The notes beneath the pieces are model-generated. The model searched no databases and was not told the origin of the DNA. It saw only the letters and a program-made list of their open reading frames with translations. A DNA stretch of 64,000 nt, taken from positions 186,001-250,000 of the forward strand of contig NZ_AOLP01000011.1 of the NCBI RefSeq assembly GCF_000337795.1, read 5' to 3'. Numbering within the stretch: position 1 is the first letter of the stretch; the number at the start of each line of letters is the position of its first letter. A program made the translations under genes and the position numbers. This DNA comes from Haloferax denitrificans ATCC 35960 (lineage in GTDB: Archaea > Halobacteriota > Halobacteria > Halobacteriales > Haloferacaceae). Of the stretch, positions 16,469 to 25,928 are shown piece after piece.

Positions 16469-17494
16469 ATGGCTACCGAACAACAATCAGGGGAGACATT
16501 TTCCGACACCCAGCGGAGCGGTCCGTACGCCTCGGCCGTCAACTGGATGGAGTCGCTTTCCGAGACGCAGTTCGCGTACCTGCTTTTGACGCCCGCGCTC
16601 GTCCTCTTGGGGGTAATCGCCGTCTACCCGCTGGTGTCGACGTTCAGCATGTCGCTGTTCGCCGACCAGCTGACGGGGAGCGCGCGGCTCGGCGAGTTCG
16701 TCGGACTGCAGAACTACGTGGACCTGTTCACCGGCGCGCGCAACTACGCGCTCCCGTCGCAGTTCCTCCCGACGTTCTCCTCGGAGTTCCCCTTCGTCAC
16801 GAACATCTACGCCAGCGCGCTCGCGGTGACGCTCATCTTCACCGTCTTCAGCGTGCTGTTCGAAACGCTCATCGGCTTCGGTCAGGCGCTCATCTTAGAC
16901 CAGGACTTCCGCGGGCGGCGGTGGGTCCGCGTCGCCATCATCATCCCGTGGGCCGTGCCCATCGTCATTCAGGGGATGATTTGGTACCTGATGTTCCAAC
17001 CGAACATCGGCTTCCTCGTCGGGACGAGCCAGAATCCGGCGCTGTTGAACCAACTCGGACTCATCGGCACGACGCCGCTTCGGAACACCGCCGACGCGCT
17101 GTTCCTCATCATCGTGGCCGACGTGTGGAAGACCTCGGCGTTCATGGCGCTTCTCATCCTCGCGGGGATGCAGAGCATCGACCGGTCTTTGTACGACGTG
17201 GCGAAGGTCGCCGGCGCGTCGCGCTGGCAACAGTTCAAGCTCATCACCTTCCCGCTCATCCTGCCGACGGTGCTCGTGGCGATGCTGTTCCGCACCATCG
17301 ACGCGATGCGCGTCTACGGCATCATCCAGACGATGGCCGGCTGTCAGACGGTCCCGTCGCTTTCGTGTCTCGTCGTCACGACGTTCAACACGCCGCTGTA
17401 CGGGACCTCGGCGACCGTGGCGTTCGTCACCGCCGGCATCATCGCCGTCGTGGTCTCGGTGTACATCGTGAACTTCGCCAGTGAGGGTCTCTGA
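16469..17494 (+). CDS. sugar ABC transporter permease (MalF-type)
   Basis: A 341-residue inner permease with six or seven membrane helices. The EAA loop that docks the ATPase is LYDVAKVAGASRWQQFKL (about residues 238-255). Its N-terminal soluble tail (1-30) precedes the first helix at about 35-58. It ends one base before the start of the second permease, so translation is coupled. Together they form the heterodimeric channel of the importer. Confidence 0.92.
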   Translation: MATEQQSGETFSDTQRSGPYASAVNWMESLSETQFAYLLLTPALVLLGVIAVYPLVSTFSMSLFADQLTGSARLGEFVGLQNYVDLFTGARNYALPSQFLPTFSSEFPFVTNIYASALAVTLIFTVFSVLFETLIGFGQALILDQDFRGRRWVRVAIIIPWAVPIVIQGMIWYLMFQPNIGFLVGTSQNPALLNQLGLIGTTPLRNTADALFLIIVADVWKTSAFMALLILAGMQSIDRSLYDVAKVAGASRWQQFKLITFPLILPTVLVAMLFRTIDAMRVYGIIQTMAGCQTVPSLSCLVVTTFNTPLYGTSATVAFVTAGIIAVVVSVYIVNFASEGL

Positions 17495-17495
17495 G

Positions 17496-18455
17496 ATGTC
17501 CAGCGAAACCCCGGGAGCCGGCCTCGGCTCCGACGACGACGACATGGAACGCGGGCCGCTCGGCCGTTGGGTCGACTCGGCCATCAAGAACCCCGACAGG
17601 GTCTACCGCGCGATGTTCTACGTGGCGATGCTGTTCTTCCTCGTCACGACGCTGTTCCCGTTCTACTGGCTTCTCGTGCTCGCGCTCACGCCGAACAACC
17701 TCATCGCCAACATGGGGCTCGTGCCGAAGGGGTTCAACCCCGAGGTGTTCGTCGCGATGTTCGAGCGGGTGCCGTTCCACCTGTACATGTTCAACAGCTT
17801 CGTGCTGGGCATCACGACCACCGTGCTCGTGTTGCTCATCGCCAGCCTCGCGGGGTACGTCTTCGGCCGCCTTCGCTTCCCCGGCAAGGGCGTGCTGATG
17901 CTCGGCATCCTCGCCATCAGCTACTTCCCGCCGGCGGCGTTCCTCATCCCGCTTTTCGAGCTGTTCACCGGGAACACGGCGATTAGCATCGGGATGGTGA
18001 CGATATCGACGCCGGACCTGTTCAACACGCCGGCACCGATGGTGTTCCCGTTCAGCGCGCTGTTCCTGCCGCTGTCGATATTCATCCTCACGACCTTCTA
18101 CGGGCAGATTCCCGACGGGTTGGAGGACGCGGCGCGGGTGGAGGGAACGACCCGACTTGGCGCGCTGTTCCGCGTCATCGTGCCGCTTTCGGCACCCGGC
18201 GTGGCGACCGCGGGCGTGCTCACGTTCATCAGCGTCTACAACGAGTTCTTCTTCTCGTTCCTGATGAACAACGGCGAGGCCGACTCGTGGGCCCCCATCG
18301 TCGCGGGTATCCTGAAGTATCAGGGGCAGTTCGACACCCCGTACAACCTGATGGCCGCCGCCTCCATCGTGGGGGTCTTACCCGTGGCTATCCTTGTCAT
18401 CATCGCGCAGGAACGCATCGTGAGTGGACTGACCGCAGGAGCGCTGAAGGAGTAA
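17496..18455 (+). CDS. sugar ABC transporter permease (MalG-type)
   Basis: A 319-residue permease and partner of the preceding MalF-type subunit. The EAA motif is LEDAARVEGTTRLGALFR near residue 208, followed by the usual PLSAPGVATAG. It has an N-terminal cytoplasmic tail rich in Asp, then six helices. The ATG at 17496 lies one base after the previous stop; the longer open frame from 17481 would overlap it. Only 2 bp separate it from the ATPase gene. Confidence 0.92.
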   Translation: MSSETPGAGLGSDDDDMERGPLGRWVDSAIKNPDRVYRAMFYVAMLFFLVTTLFPFYWLLVLALTPNNLIANMGLVPKGFNPEVFVAMFERVPFHLYMFNSFVLGITTTVLVLLIASLAGYVFGRLRFPGKGVLMLGILAISYFPPAAFLIPLFELFTGNTAISIGMVTISTPDLFNTPAPMVFPFSALFLPLSIFILTTFYGQIPDGLEDAARVEGTTRLGALFRVIVPLSAPGVATAGVLTFISVYNEFFFSFLMNNGEADSWAPIVAGILKYQGQFDTPYNLMAAASIVGVLPVAILVIIAQERIVSGLTAGALKE

Positions 18456-18457
18456 TC

Positions 18458-19645
18458 ATGGGAGACGTAACACTCGAACACGTAAGCAAGCACTACGACG
18501 ACGTAACGGCGGTCGACGACATGAACCTCGACATCGACGACGGAGAATTCATCTGTCTCGTCGGTCCGTCGGGGTGCGGCAAGTCGACGACCATGGAGAT
18601 GATAGCGGGCCTCACCATCCCCTCGGAGGGGAAGGTGTTCATCGGCGACCGCGAGGTGACGAACCTCCCGCCGAAGGACCGCGGGGTGGCGATGGTGTTC
18701 CAGAACATCGCGCTGTTCCCCCACATGGACGTCTACGACAACATCTCCTTCGGCCTCCGCCTCCGCAACTACGACAAGGAGGAAATCGAGCGCCGCGTCG
18801 AGCGCGCCGCCGAAATCGTCCAGTTGCAGGGGATGCTCGAACGCATGCCCGACGAGATGTCCGGCGGCCAGCGACAGCGCGTCGCCATCGCCCGCGCCAT
18901 CGTCCGCAACCCCGGCGTCTTCCTGATGGACGAGCCGCTGGCGAACCTCGACGCGAAGCTCCGGGTCCACATGCGGACCGAACTCCAGCGCCTGCACAAG
19001 GAACTGGACACGACCATCATCTACGTCACCCACGACCAGGCGGAGGCGATGACGATGTCCGACCGCATCGCGGTCATCGACTCCGGCCAACTCCAGCAGA
19101 TAGACCCGCCGCTCGTCTGTTACAACGAGCCCGCGAACCTGTTCGTCGCCGGCTTCATCGGCTCGCCCTCGATGAACTTCCTCGACGGCGAAGTCACCGA
19201 AAACGGCTTCGTCTCGACCAACATCGACGTGGAGTTCGACCCCGCCGACCTCGGCGTCGAGCCGGGGGCGGACGTCACGATGGGCATCCGCCCCGAAGAC
19301 GTGTACCTCGTCGGCGACGAGGCGCTCGTGTCGAACCCCAGCCGCCGCATCGACGCCGTCACGGACGTGCTCGAACCGATGGGCGACGAGATATTCGTCT
19401 ACCTGAAGCTCGCGGAGACGACCGAGACGGACCTCGAAGACACCAGCGGCGTCGCCAACGACCAACTGCTGATGAGCGTCGCCCCCGACACCGACATCGA
19501 GGAAGACGAGGACGTGACGGTCCTGCTCGACCGCTCGCGCGTCCACCTCTTCGACACGGAGACGGGCGAGGCCATCAGCCACGGCATCGAGACGACCGTC
19601 CAGACGAGCGGCGCGCCCGGCACGGAAGCCGAAAGCGACGACTGA
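18458..19645 (+). CDS. sugar ABC transporter ATP-binding protein (MalK/UgpC-type)
   Basis: A 395-residue ATPase energising the importer. Walker A GPSGCGKST is at 36-44, the Q-loop FQN at 81-83, the signature MSGGQRQR at 134-141, Walker B VFLMDEP at 154-160 and the H-loop His192 in THDQAEA. Residues after about 240 form the regulatory TOBE/OB domain typical of carbohydrate-type (CUT1) transporters, with a charged insert around 325-355. The start follows the permease stop by 2 bp (18458); the longer upstream frame lies inside the permease gene. Confidence 0.94.
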   Translation: MGDVTLEHVSKHYDDVTAVDDMNLDIDDGEFICLVGPSGCGKSTTMEMIAGLTIPSEGKVFIGDREVTNLPPKDRGVAMVFQNIALFPHMDVYDNISFGLRLRNYDKEEIERRVERAAEIVQLQGMLERMPDEMSGGQRQRVAIARAIVRNPGVFLMDEPLANLDAKLRVHMRTELQRLHKELDTTIIYVTHDQAEAMTMSDRIAVIDSGQLQQIDPPLVCYNEPANLFVAGFIGSPSMNFLDGEVTENGFVSTNIDVEFDPADLGVEPGADVTMGIRPEDVYLVGDEALVSNPSRRIDAVTDVLEPMGDEIFVYLKLAETTETDLEDTSGVANDQLLMSVAPDTDIEEDEDVTVLLDRSRVHLFDTETGEAISHGIETTVQTSGAPGTEAESDD

Positions 19646-19746
19646 CGCGGCCGTACCGCGGCCCGCGTCGGCTCGTCCTCCCTCGCCAGCGCGCGACTCG
19701 AACAGCCCGCACAACGCTTATCGGAGCCACACCACATCACACACCA

Positions 19747-19950
19747 ATGGTCAACGAACTCGGCCTGTTCTACCTCGGCGGGATGACCGTCCTGTTTTTC
19801 TTCTGGGCCTACGGCATCGTCTCGTTCCTGCTCGACCTGAAGAACAAGTTCATCCCGAAGGGCAAGCAGTACCTCCGCGGACGGCGTCGGCTCAAGGAAG
19901 AACAGCGCCGCGAGGAAGAACGCAAGGAGCGAGAAGAACAGCTCTACTGA
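19747..19950 (+). CDS. 67-residue single-helix membrane protein with charged coil
   Basis: A short gene following the ABC ATPase by 101 bp. Residues 4-30 are one hydrophobic helix (LGLFYLGGMTVLFFFWAYGI), then a strongly charged Arg/Lys/Glu tail (residues 31-67, LKEEQRREEERKEREEQ) that should form a cytoplasmic helix or coil. A start at 19747 with TTATCGG upstream near 19720 fits an independent promoter. It resembles other small haloarchaeal anchors, but I recognise no family. It may be an accessory of the transporter or unrelated. Confidence 0.7.
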   Translation: MVNELGLFYLGGMTVLFFFWAYGIVSFLLDLKNKFIPKGKQYLRGRRRLKEEQRREEERKEREEQLY

Positions 19951-20104
19951 CTCGGTTTCGACCCGTGTTCCCCGCCGCATCCGGTTTCGCCGCGCGCCGC
20001 TCGCCACGTCGAGAACGCGACCTGAACGGCGTCTCGCGGTCGATTCCGCCAATTTAGCCCAAAGAACGTGAAACTTAACACCACCTGTAGTTAATCATCG
20101 AATC

Positions 20105-21205
20105 ATGAGTACGGAATCATCGGTCCGAGTCGGCATCGTCGGACTCGGAAACATCGGACACCACCACGCAGACCGCCTCGTCGACCTCGGCGCGACCCTC
20201 GTCGGCGGCCTCGACATACAGGCGGACGCCCGTCGCCGCTTCGCGGAGAAGTACGACGTGAACACCTACGAGGAGAAGTCGGAACTGTTCGCGGAGGTCG
20301 ATGCGGTCATCATCACCACGCCGAACCGCTTCCACGAGGAGTACGCCGTCGCCGCGCTCGACGCGGGCCTCGACGTCCTGCTCGAAAAGCCGCTCGCACA
20401 CTCGCTCGAATCGGCCGAGCGAATCGCCGCGGCGGCCGAGGCGGCCGACGGCTTCTGCATGGTCGGCTTCAACAACCGCTTTGCCAACCCCGTCGAGGTC
20501 GTCCGCCACCACTACGAAGAGGGCCGCTTCGGCGACGTCACCCACGTCGAGGCCAACTACGTCCGCCGCCGCGGCATCCCCGGCCGCGGGTCGTGGTTCA
20601 CCTCCAAGGAAATCGCGGGCGGCGGGTCGCTCATCGACATCGGCGTCCACGCCATCGACCTCGCGCTCTACTTCCTCGACTTCCCCGAGGTCGTCGAGGT
20701 CTCCGGCGTCACCCGCTCGGAGTTCGGCGACCGCGACGACTACACCTTCGTCGAGATGTGGGGCGAGGACGTGGGCCCGGAGGCCTTCGACGTGGACGAC
20801 TCCGCGAGCGCCTTCATCCGCACCGACGAGGGCACGACCATCTCCCTCGAAGTCGCGTGGGCGACGAACCGCCCGACCAACGACGAGTTCTTCCTCCGCG
20901 GCACCGAGGGCGGCGTGCGCTTCGACCGCGCGAGCCACGACCTCCAGTTCTACGAGGACGGCGTCGGCGGCGGCAACCACCTCTCGACGACGGACGTGGA
21001 GACCCAGGACAACGACACCCACAAGACCGAACAGGCGGCGTTCCTCGCGGCCGTCGCCGAGGGCGAACACCCCGGCCGCAACACGGTCGAACAGGGCCTC
21101 GCCGTCCAGCGCGTCATCGACGCCATCTACCGCTCGTCGGAGACCGGCGAGGCGGTCCGCCTCGACGCGGCCGAGACCGAGACCGAGACGCCCCCGGCGA
21201 ACTGA
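20105..21205 (+). CDS. Gfo/Idh/MocA-family oxidoreductase
   Basis: A 366-residue NAD(P)-dependent dehydrogenase, related in architecture to the one at 3138-4256 but clearly diverged. The Rossmann motif is VGIVGLGNIGHHHADR (residues 9-24), EKP at 94-96, and catalytic Asp178 and His182 in SLIDIGVHAIDLAL. It lies in the sugar-transport cluster, 154 bp after the small membrane protein, and probably oxidises the imported sugar or polyol. A CTGTAGTTAATC element about 20 bp upstream shares the TGTAGT core with the ABC promoter palindromes, hinting at common control. Confidence 0.9.
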   Translation: MSTESSVRVGIVGLGNIGHHHADRLVDLGATLVGGLDIQADARRRFAEKYDVNTYEEKSELFAEVDAVIITTPNRFHEEYAVAALDAGLDVLLEKPLAHSLESAERIAAAAEAADGFCMVGFNNRFANPVEVVRHHYEEGRFGDVTHVEANYVRRRGIPGRGSWFTSKEIAGGGSLIDIGVHAIDLALYFLDFPEVVEVSGVTRSEFGDRDDYTFVEMWGEDVGPEAFDVDDSASAFIRTDEGTTISLEVAWATNRPTNDEFFLRGTEGGVRFDRASHDLQFYEDGVGGGNHLSTTDVETQDNDTHKTEQAAFLAAVAEGEHPGRNTVEQGLAVQRVIDAIYRSSETGEAVRLDAAETETETPPAN

Positions 21206-21244
21206 CCACCGCGAACGCACACCCCAAGCCCCACGTCTCACACC

Positions 21245-22045
21245 ATGTCCGTCATCGACTCACTCAGGCGCCCGGAACACACCGGCGAGAACCGCTGTCT
21301 CCCGTGTACCGCCGTCAACGTCGCCATCGTCGTCGCCGTCGGCCTCGCGGTCAGCGTGCTCTCGCCGGTCGCCGGTCTCGCCGTCCTCGTCGGCGGCGCG
21401 CTCTCGGTGTACCTCCGGGGCTACGTCGTCCCCGGAACGCCCTCGTTCGCGCCGCGGTTGGTCGCGGCGGTCGGCCTCGCCGGCGTCTTCGACCACGGCG
21501 GCGAGGGGTCGGCTCCCGACCGGCGCTCGGAATCGCTCGACGCCGACGTCGACCCCGACGCGATGCTGTCGGCGCTCCTGAACGCGGGCGTCCTCGTCGA
21601 AGAAGCAGACGGGCTGTTCCTCGCCGACGACGCCCGCGAGGAGTGGGAGTCGACGATGGCGACGCTCCGGAAGACCACAGACGAGGAACTCGCCGAGGCC
21701 GTCGCCAACGCGGTCCCGTTCGAGGCGGCGGTCGACGCCGAGTTCGGCGGCATCTCGCTCGACGGCCCCTCGATGTCCGTGTGGATTTCGCGGCCGCAGG
21801 CCATCGCGGACGTGGCGACCCTCTACACGGTCGTCGAGCGCGGCGTCGACCCGATGGTCGCGCTCGCGGCCACGGAGCCGATGCGGATGTTCGTCGAGGT
21901 CTGTCCGGACTGCGGCGGCGCAGTCGAGGAGACGACGACGCGCAACTGCTGTGGCGGCACCGCGGGGCTGTACGACTCGCCGGAACACGAGGTGCTCGGC
22001 TGTGCGGACTGCGGCGCGGTCGTCTACGAGTTCCCCGACGAGTAG
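21245..22045 (+). CDS. membrane protein with C-terminal zinc-ribbon-like cysteines
   Basis: A 266-residue protein of unknown function. Two helices lie near residues 25-65, followed by a soluble helical region. The C-terminus carries VCPDCGG, NCCGG and GCADCG, a pattern consistent with a zinc ribbon. A short CLPC pair sits at 18-21 before the first helix. It starts 39 bp after the dehydrogenase stop, on the same strand, and converges with trmB. I do not recognise the family; it could be a cell-surface or assembly factor. Confidence 0.75.
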   Translation: MSVIDSLRRPEHTGENRCLPCTAVNVAIVVAVGLAVSVLSPVAGLAVLVGGALSVYLRGYVVPGTPSFAPRLVAAVGLAGVFDHGGEGSAPDRRSESLDADVDPDAMLSALLNAGVLVEEADGLFLADDAREEWESTMATLRKTTDEELAEAVANAVPFEAAVDAEFGGISLDGPSMSVWISRPQAIADVATLYTVVERGVDPMVALAATEPMRMFVEVCPDCGGAVEETTTRNCCGGTAGLYDSPEHEVLGCADCGAVVYEFPDE

Positions 22046-22105
22046 CCGTCGCTGGCGGGGCACGGCCGAGCGGAAAAGACGAGCGCGGAAACTGACGACG
22101 CGGCT

Positions 22106-23167
22106 TCAGACGATTTCGTCGCGGTTCGGAACCTCGTCGCGGCCGAGCAGAATCTCCTGTCCTTCCACGTCTTCGAGCGCGGCGACCAGCCCGCCGACCT
22201 CGACGACGCCCTCCTCGGTATCGATGTGGAGCGACGCGACCTCCTCCGTGTCCTCGAAGGCCGTCTCGATGACGCGTCCCTCGACCACGATGGGGTCGCC
22301 CGTCTCGATGTCGCGGCCGGAGACGGAGGCGTAGAAGTCGCCGTCTATCTCGCGGATGTCCTTGACGGCCCGGCGGATAGAGGCGTAGCGGCGGGGGAAC
22401 GGCCGGCGCTTGCCGTTGGCGACGATGGTCTCGGCGGTGCTCCAGAGGACGGTCCCGAAGAAGCCGCTGACGAGGAAGCCGAGCGCGGAGCGGTTGAAGA
22501 TGACGCCGTAGCGGTCGCGGTCGTCGCGGAGGGCGTCCTGCGTCGCGTAGATGGAGTACTCGCCGTCGGCGACCGCGAGGACGGGCGAGGTGATGCCGCG
22601 GCGGGCGCGGGCGATGGTCGCCACGTCGAGGTAGTTGAACTCCTCGGGGTCGGGCGCGCGGGAGGCGGGCGTGACGAGCAGGTCGATGCTGACGCCGCTG
22701 TCGATGGCCGCCGCGAGGTCGTCGCGGAAGCGACGGAGCAGGTCGGGCGTCAGCGAGAGCACGAGTTCGTACTCGGCGGCCTCGATGATTTCCTCGATGT
22801 AGCGGAGGATGGTCGACCGCGACTTGACGAGCGAGACGGCCTCGGTGTCGCGGGCGGGGGCGGTGTAGCGCGCCTCCAGTTCCTCGATGAGCTCCTCAAG
22901 CGAGGTCTTGACGTTCGCGAAGGCGTCGTCGGGGTCGACGGCGACGATTTTCATCGGGCGCGACTCGCGGAGCTCGACGAGGCCGCGGTCCGACAGGCTC
23001 CGGACCGTGTCGTACACCCGCGGCTGGGGGATGCTGGTTCGGTCGGCGATTTCGCTCGCCGTCAACTGTCCGTGTTCGAGGACGGCCAGATACGCGTCTA
23101 TCTCGTACTCGCCGAGGTTGAAGCGCTCACCGACTCGCTCCATGGTGAGCCGCAGTTCGTCAGCCAT
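22106..23167 (-). CDS. trmB: TrmB-family sugar-responsive transcriptional regulator
   Basis: A 353-residue regulator. Residues 10-75 form the TrmB winged helix ([41 protein letters not shown], here split for reading), followed by a short coil and the C-terminal sugar-binding TrmB domain. In haloarchaea, TrmB homologues repress or activate glycolytic and gluconeogenic genes according to glucose. The gene lies next to the ABC importer and dehydrogenase. Its promoter holds TACT-N7-GAGTA, the published Halobacterium TrmB site, so autoregulation is likely. ATG 23167 is chosen because the longer frame would include the promoter. Confidence 0.9.
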   Translation of the reverse strand: MADELRLTMERVGERFNLGEYEIDAYLAVLEHGQLTASEIADRTSIPQPRVYDTVRSLSDRGLVELRESRPMKIVAVDPDDAFANVKTSLEELIEELEARYTAPARDTEAVSLVKSRSTILRYIEEIIEAAEYELVLSLTPDLLRRFRDDLAAAIDSGVSIDLLVTPASRAPDPEEFNYLDVATIARARRGITSPVLAVADGEYSIYATQDALRDDRDRYGVIFNRSALGFLVSGFFGTVLWSTAETIVANGKRRPFPRRYASIRRAVKDIREIDGDFYASVSGRDIETGDPIVVEGRVIETAFEDTEEVASLHIDTEEGVVEVGGLVAALEDVEGQEILLGRDEVPNRDEIV

Positions 23168-23200
23168 AGTCGTGACGTGTACGGCATCACCTAAATCATT

Positions 23201-23216
23201 TACTGAAATCCGAGTA
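23201..23216. promoter_or_regulatory. TrmB-type operator TACT-N7-GAGTA
   Basis: TACT at 23201-23204 and GAGTA at 23212-23216 are spaced by seven bases, matching the TACT-N7/8-GAGTA consensus known for haloarchaeal TrmB. It ends 34 bp upstream of the trmB start and abuts the AT-rich core promoter (AGTAAATGATTTAG on the minus strand), as expected for autoregulation. Confidence 0.7.
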
Positions 23217-23296
23217 GCACGAAATTCCGAAAACAAGTGGCACAACAGACAGCAGGCCGTCGGTCGACCGTCGCGGGACGGCGGACGGGTCGGCAC

Positions 23297-24037
23297 TCAC
23301 ATGTACATCCGGTCTTCCGGGAGGTCGGCCTCGCTGTCGTGGAGTCGCTCTGCGAGTTCGGCGTAGTACTGCTGGACCTCGGCCGCGAATGACTCCAGCG
23401 GCGAGGAGTCGACGCCGAGGTCGTACACCTCGTTGGCGGCGTCGACGAGGCGGATGGCCGCCTCCACGTCGGGGACCTGCGCGTGGACGGGCGTGACGTA
23501 GACGCCGACGCCGAGGGGCGAGCCGATGCCGCGTTCGACGAGCGCCGCGTTGGTGCCGTCGAAGAACCCCCGTCCCATCGGCGTGATGTCGCTGTCGGCG
23601 AGTCGCGCCTCGCGGTAGTCGTCGGTGGCGATGTAGAACACGCGGTGTTCGTCGGGGCCGTGGGCCATCGGAATCCCCGAGAGGACGGCGAGCTCCTCGA
23701 CCTGATTTCGTTCGGTCCAGTCGAGGATGGCGTTTCCGAACTGCGTGCCGTGGACCGAGGGGACGAACAGTTCGCCGACGAGCACGGTCACGTCGAGGTC
23801 CTCGCGGGAGAACAGCCGCGTGTGGTGTCGGGGGCGACCGTCCTCGAAGGGCGTCACCGCCGGGAGCCCCTCGACGGTGAGGTGGCCGGTCTGTTCGAGG
23901 CCGAGGTGGTCGACGATGAAGTCGACGGCGGTGAGTCCGGCGAGTCCGAACGACGAGAAGCCGCAGAGGAGCGCTCGGCTCGGGGCGGTGTCGTGTGTAA
24001 TCCGGAAGTCGGGACGGGTGGGCGTCGCGTTGGCCAT
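23297..24037 (-). CDS. PAC2-family protein (proteasome assembly chaperone-like)
   Basis: A 246-residue member of the PAC2 / archaeal PbaB-like family. The core includes RALLCGFSSFGLAGLTAVDFIVD near the N-terminus and ELAVLSGIPMAHGPDEHRVFYI in the middle, both typical. Related proteins chaperone proteasome alpha-ring assembly or act as proteasome-binding factors, and several haloarchaeal paralogues have no known role. The start ATG 24037 was chosen over the longer frame (24061). It precedes trmB on the same strand with a 129-bp gap containing the trmB promoter. Confidence 0.85.
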   Translation of the reverse strand: MANATPTRPDFRITHDTAPSRALLCGFSSFGLAGLTAVDFIVDHLGLEQTGHLTVEGLPAVTPFEDGRPRHHTRLFSREDLDVTVLVGELFVPSVHGTQFGNAILDWTERNQVEELAVLSGIPMAHGPDEHRVFYIATDDYREARLADSDITPMGRGFFDGTNAALVERGIGSPLGVGVYVTPVHAQVPDVEAAIRLVDAANEVYDLGVDSSPLESFAAEVQQYYAELAERLHDSEADLPEDRMYM

Positions 24038-24129
24038 ACTAACACTGCGACGCCCCGACACTTAGCCGTTCACCGCGCGCGAATCCCGCAGTAACAACCC
24101 TTTTTTCGCCGCTCCCCGTTGCGGGTTCC

Positions 24130-25332
24130 ATGCACGGAGTCGAGGGGGTCGCCGACGCGTCGGCCGCAGTAGGCGGGGCGCTGACCGCTGTGAGCCACCT
24201 CGCGGTCGCCCCGCTCCAGTCCACGGCGCTCACGCCGCCGACGTTCGTGCCGGAGTACCTCCTGTTCCCGGGGTGGCGAATCATCGTCGCCCTCGTCATC
24301 GCCGCCCTGTCGGTCGGGCTCTCGAAGTACGTCGTCCGCCTGCTCGGTCGTCCGGTCGCCCGGCAGTTCCGCCGTCAGAGCGTCGCCCAGACCGTGCTTC
24401 GAATCGTTCGCCTCGCCATCGTCCTCGTCGGCGTCGGCGTCGGGGCGAACGTCCTCGGCCTCGAACTCGGCGACATCGTCCTCTCGGTGACGGTGTTTTC
24501 GGCGGTGCTCGGTATCGTCCTCGCGCCCATCGTCGGGAGCATCATCAACGGGGTGTTCGTCCTCTCGGACCAGCCGTTCGAAATCGGCGACATGATAGAG
24601 CTCGACGACGGCACGAAGGGCTTCATCGACGAGATAACCCTGAGCTACACGAAGATATTCACCCTCGACAACACCTTTCTCGTGATGTCGAACTCGAACA
24701 TCCGCGACCGCGACGTCATCAACTACTCCGCCGAGGACGAGCGGACTCGCCTGTCGCTCGACGTGCTCGTCACCTACGAGTCCGACATCGACGCCGCCCG
24801 CGACCTCGTCGAGCGCGCCGCCCGCGACTGCGATTCGGTGGTCGAAGGCGGCCCCGACATCCGCATCGGGAGCGCCCGCTACCCGGCGAAGCCGACCGCC
24901 TACATCAACTCCTACGCCGACAACGGCGTCCTCCTGCGGCTCCGCTACTGGGCGCTGAAACCGTACAAAATCGGCCGCATCCAGTCGGAGGTCCAGACGC
25001 GGCTCTGGACGCTCGTCGAGGAGTCCGAGGCGACCGTCGAGTTCGCCTACCCGCACACCCACCTCGTCTTCGACGAGACCAGCGGGAGCCTCCACGTCAC
25101 CAGCGACGAGGCCGCGAACCGGCGTCACGCCACCGCGTCGCCGGCCCCGGGAGCGCCCGTCCAGTCGGTCTCTGACGGAGAGGGCGCTGAAGCCCCGGTC
25201 GATGCGACCGACACGACCGCTCCAACCGCCCCGGCCGACACGACCGACGCGACCGACTCGACGGATACCCCGAGTTCGGCGGACGCGGAGCCAACAGACA
25301 ACGATTCGACAGACGCCGCCGGCGGCGACTGA
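24130..25332 (+). CDS. MscS-family mechanosensitive channel
   Basis: A 400-residue small-conductance mechanosensitive channel-type protein that releases osmolytes on hypo-osmotic shock. Helices lie near 47-65, 90-112 and 117-143; the pore-lining third helix contains FSAVLGIVLAPIVGSIINGVF, followed by the beta-domain start QPFEIGDMIEL. The vestibule extends to about 315. The last 70 residues are an Ala/Thr/Asp-rich acidic tail with no homology, usual in halophile membrane proteins. It is divergent from the PAC2 gene. Confidence 0.9.
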   Translation: MHGVEGVADASAAVGGALTAVSHLAVAPLQSTALTPPTFVPEYLLFPGWRIIVALVIAALSVGLSKYVVRLLGRPVARQFRRQSVAQTVLRIVRLAIVLVGVGVGANVLGLELGDIVLSVTVFSAVLGIVLAPIVGSIINGVFVLSDQPFEIGDMIELDDGTKGFIDEITLSYTKIFTLDNTFLVMSNSNIRDRDVINYSAEDERTRLSLDVLVTYESDIDAARDLVERAARDCDSVVEGGPDIRIGSARYPAKPTAYINSYADNGVLLRLRYWALKPYKIGRIQSEVQTRLWTLVEESEATVEFAYPHTHLVFDETSGSLHVTSDEAANRRHATASPAPGAPVQSVSDGEGAEAPVDATDTTAPTAPADTTDATDSTDTPSSADAEPTDNDSTDAAGGD

Positions 25333-25417
25333 CCGGGAAGCGCCCGAGACGGTCGGCACTGGGGCGGCGTCGAAAACGGAACACCGAACCCGAACCCGAG
25401 AGCCGAGCGTCGCCGGC

Positions 25418-25825
25418 TCAGTCGTCCGCGCGGACGGTGATGACCGTGCAGTCGAGCTTTTCTCGGAGGAACACGTCGATGTCGGGGTCGTCGAGGAACC
25501 GCCGGAGCATCCGCCGCCAGCGGCTGGCCTGTTTCGACCCGATGACGACGATGTCGGCCTCCTCGGCGGCGACCTCTTCGAGAATCGTCTCCTCGACGAG
25601 GAAGCCCCGGCGGACGACGTAGCGCGCGCGGACGAGCGGGCCGAACTCGGCTTCGACCGCCCGCTTGAGTTCGGTCCGCGTCACGCCGCGGTTCGACTGG
25701 TAGAGGTCGACGTGGAGGACCGTCAGCTCGGCGTCGCGCTCTCTCGCGACGCGCACGGCCTCGTCGAGCGTCGCCCGGGAGTGCTTCGAGAGGGGATACC
25801 GAACCGGGACCACGACCCGTGTCAT
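25418..25825 (-). CDS. UspA-domain universal stress protein
   Basis: A 135-residue single UspA domain, beginning with TRVVVPVRYPLSKHSRATLDEAVRVA and including AADIVVIGSKQ-type sequence (EEADIVVIGSKQASRW). The GX2GX9G(S/T) ATP-binding signature is not intact: after IGSKQ there is an Arg-rich stretch (SRWRRMLRRFL). It therefore probably belongs to the non-ATP-binding group or binds another ligand. It is monocistronic and convergent with MscS. Confidence 0.85.
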   Translation of the reverse strand: MTRVVVPVRYPLSKHSRATLDEAVRVARERDAELTVLHVDLYQSNRGVTRTELKRAVEAEFGPLVRARYVVRRGFLVEETILEEVAAEEADIVVIGSKQASRWRRMLRRFLDDPDIDVFLREKLDCTVITVRADD

Positions 25826-25928
25826 ACTCCGAAGCCACTCGCCGGGCGTGCGTGAACCTTTCCCTCTCGGACGGCTTCGCCGGCGGCCGCGTCGTCGTTG
25901 CCCCCGTTTCTCCCTTCCCCTCGCCGCC

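Noticed and set aside
19747-19950. the 67-residue protein as part of the ABC transporter
   Set aside because: Position is suggestive, but the 101-bp gap and possible own promoter leave this open, so it is listed as separate.
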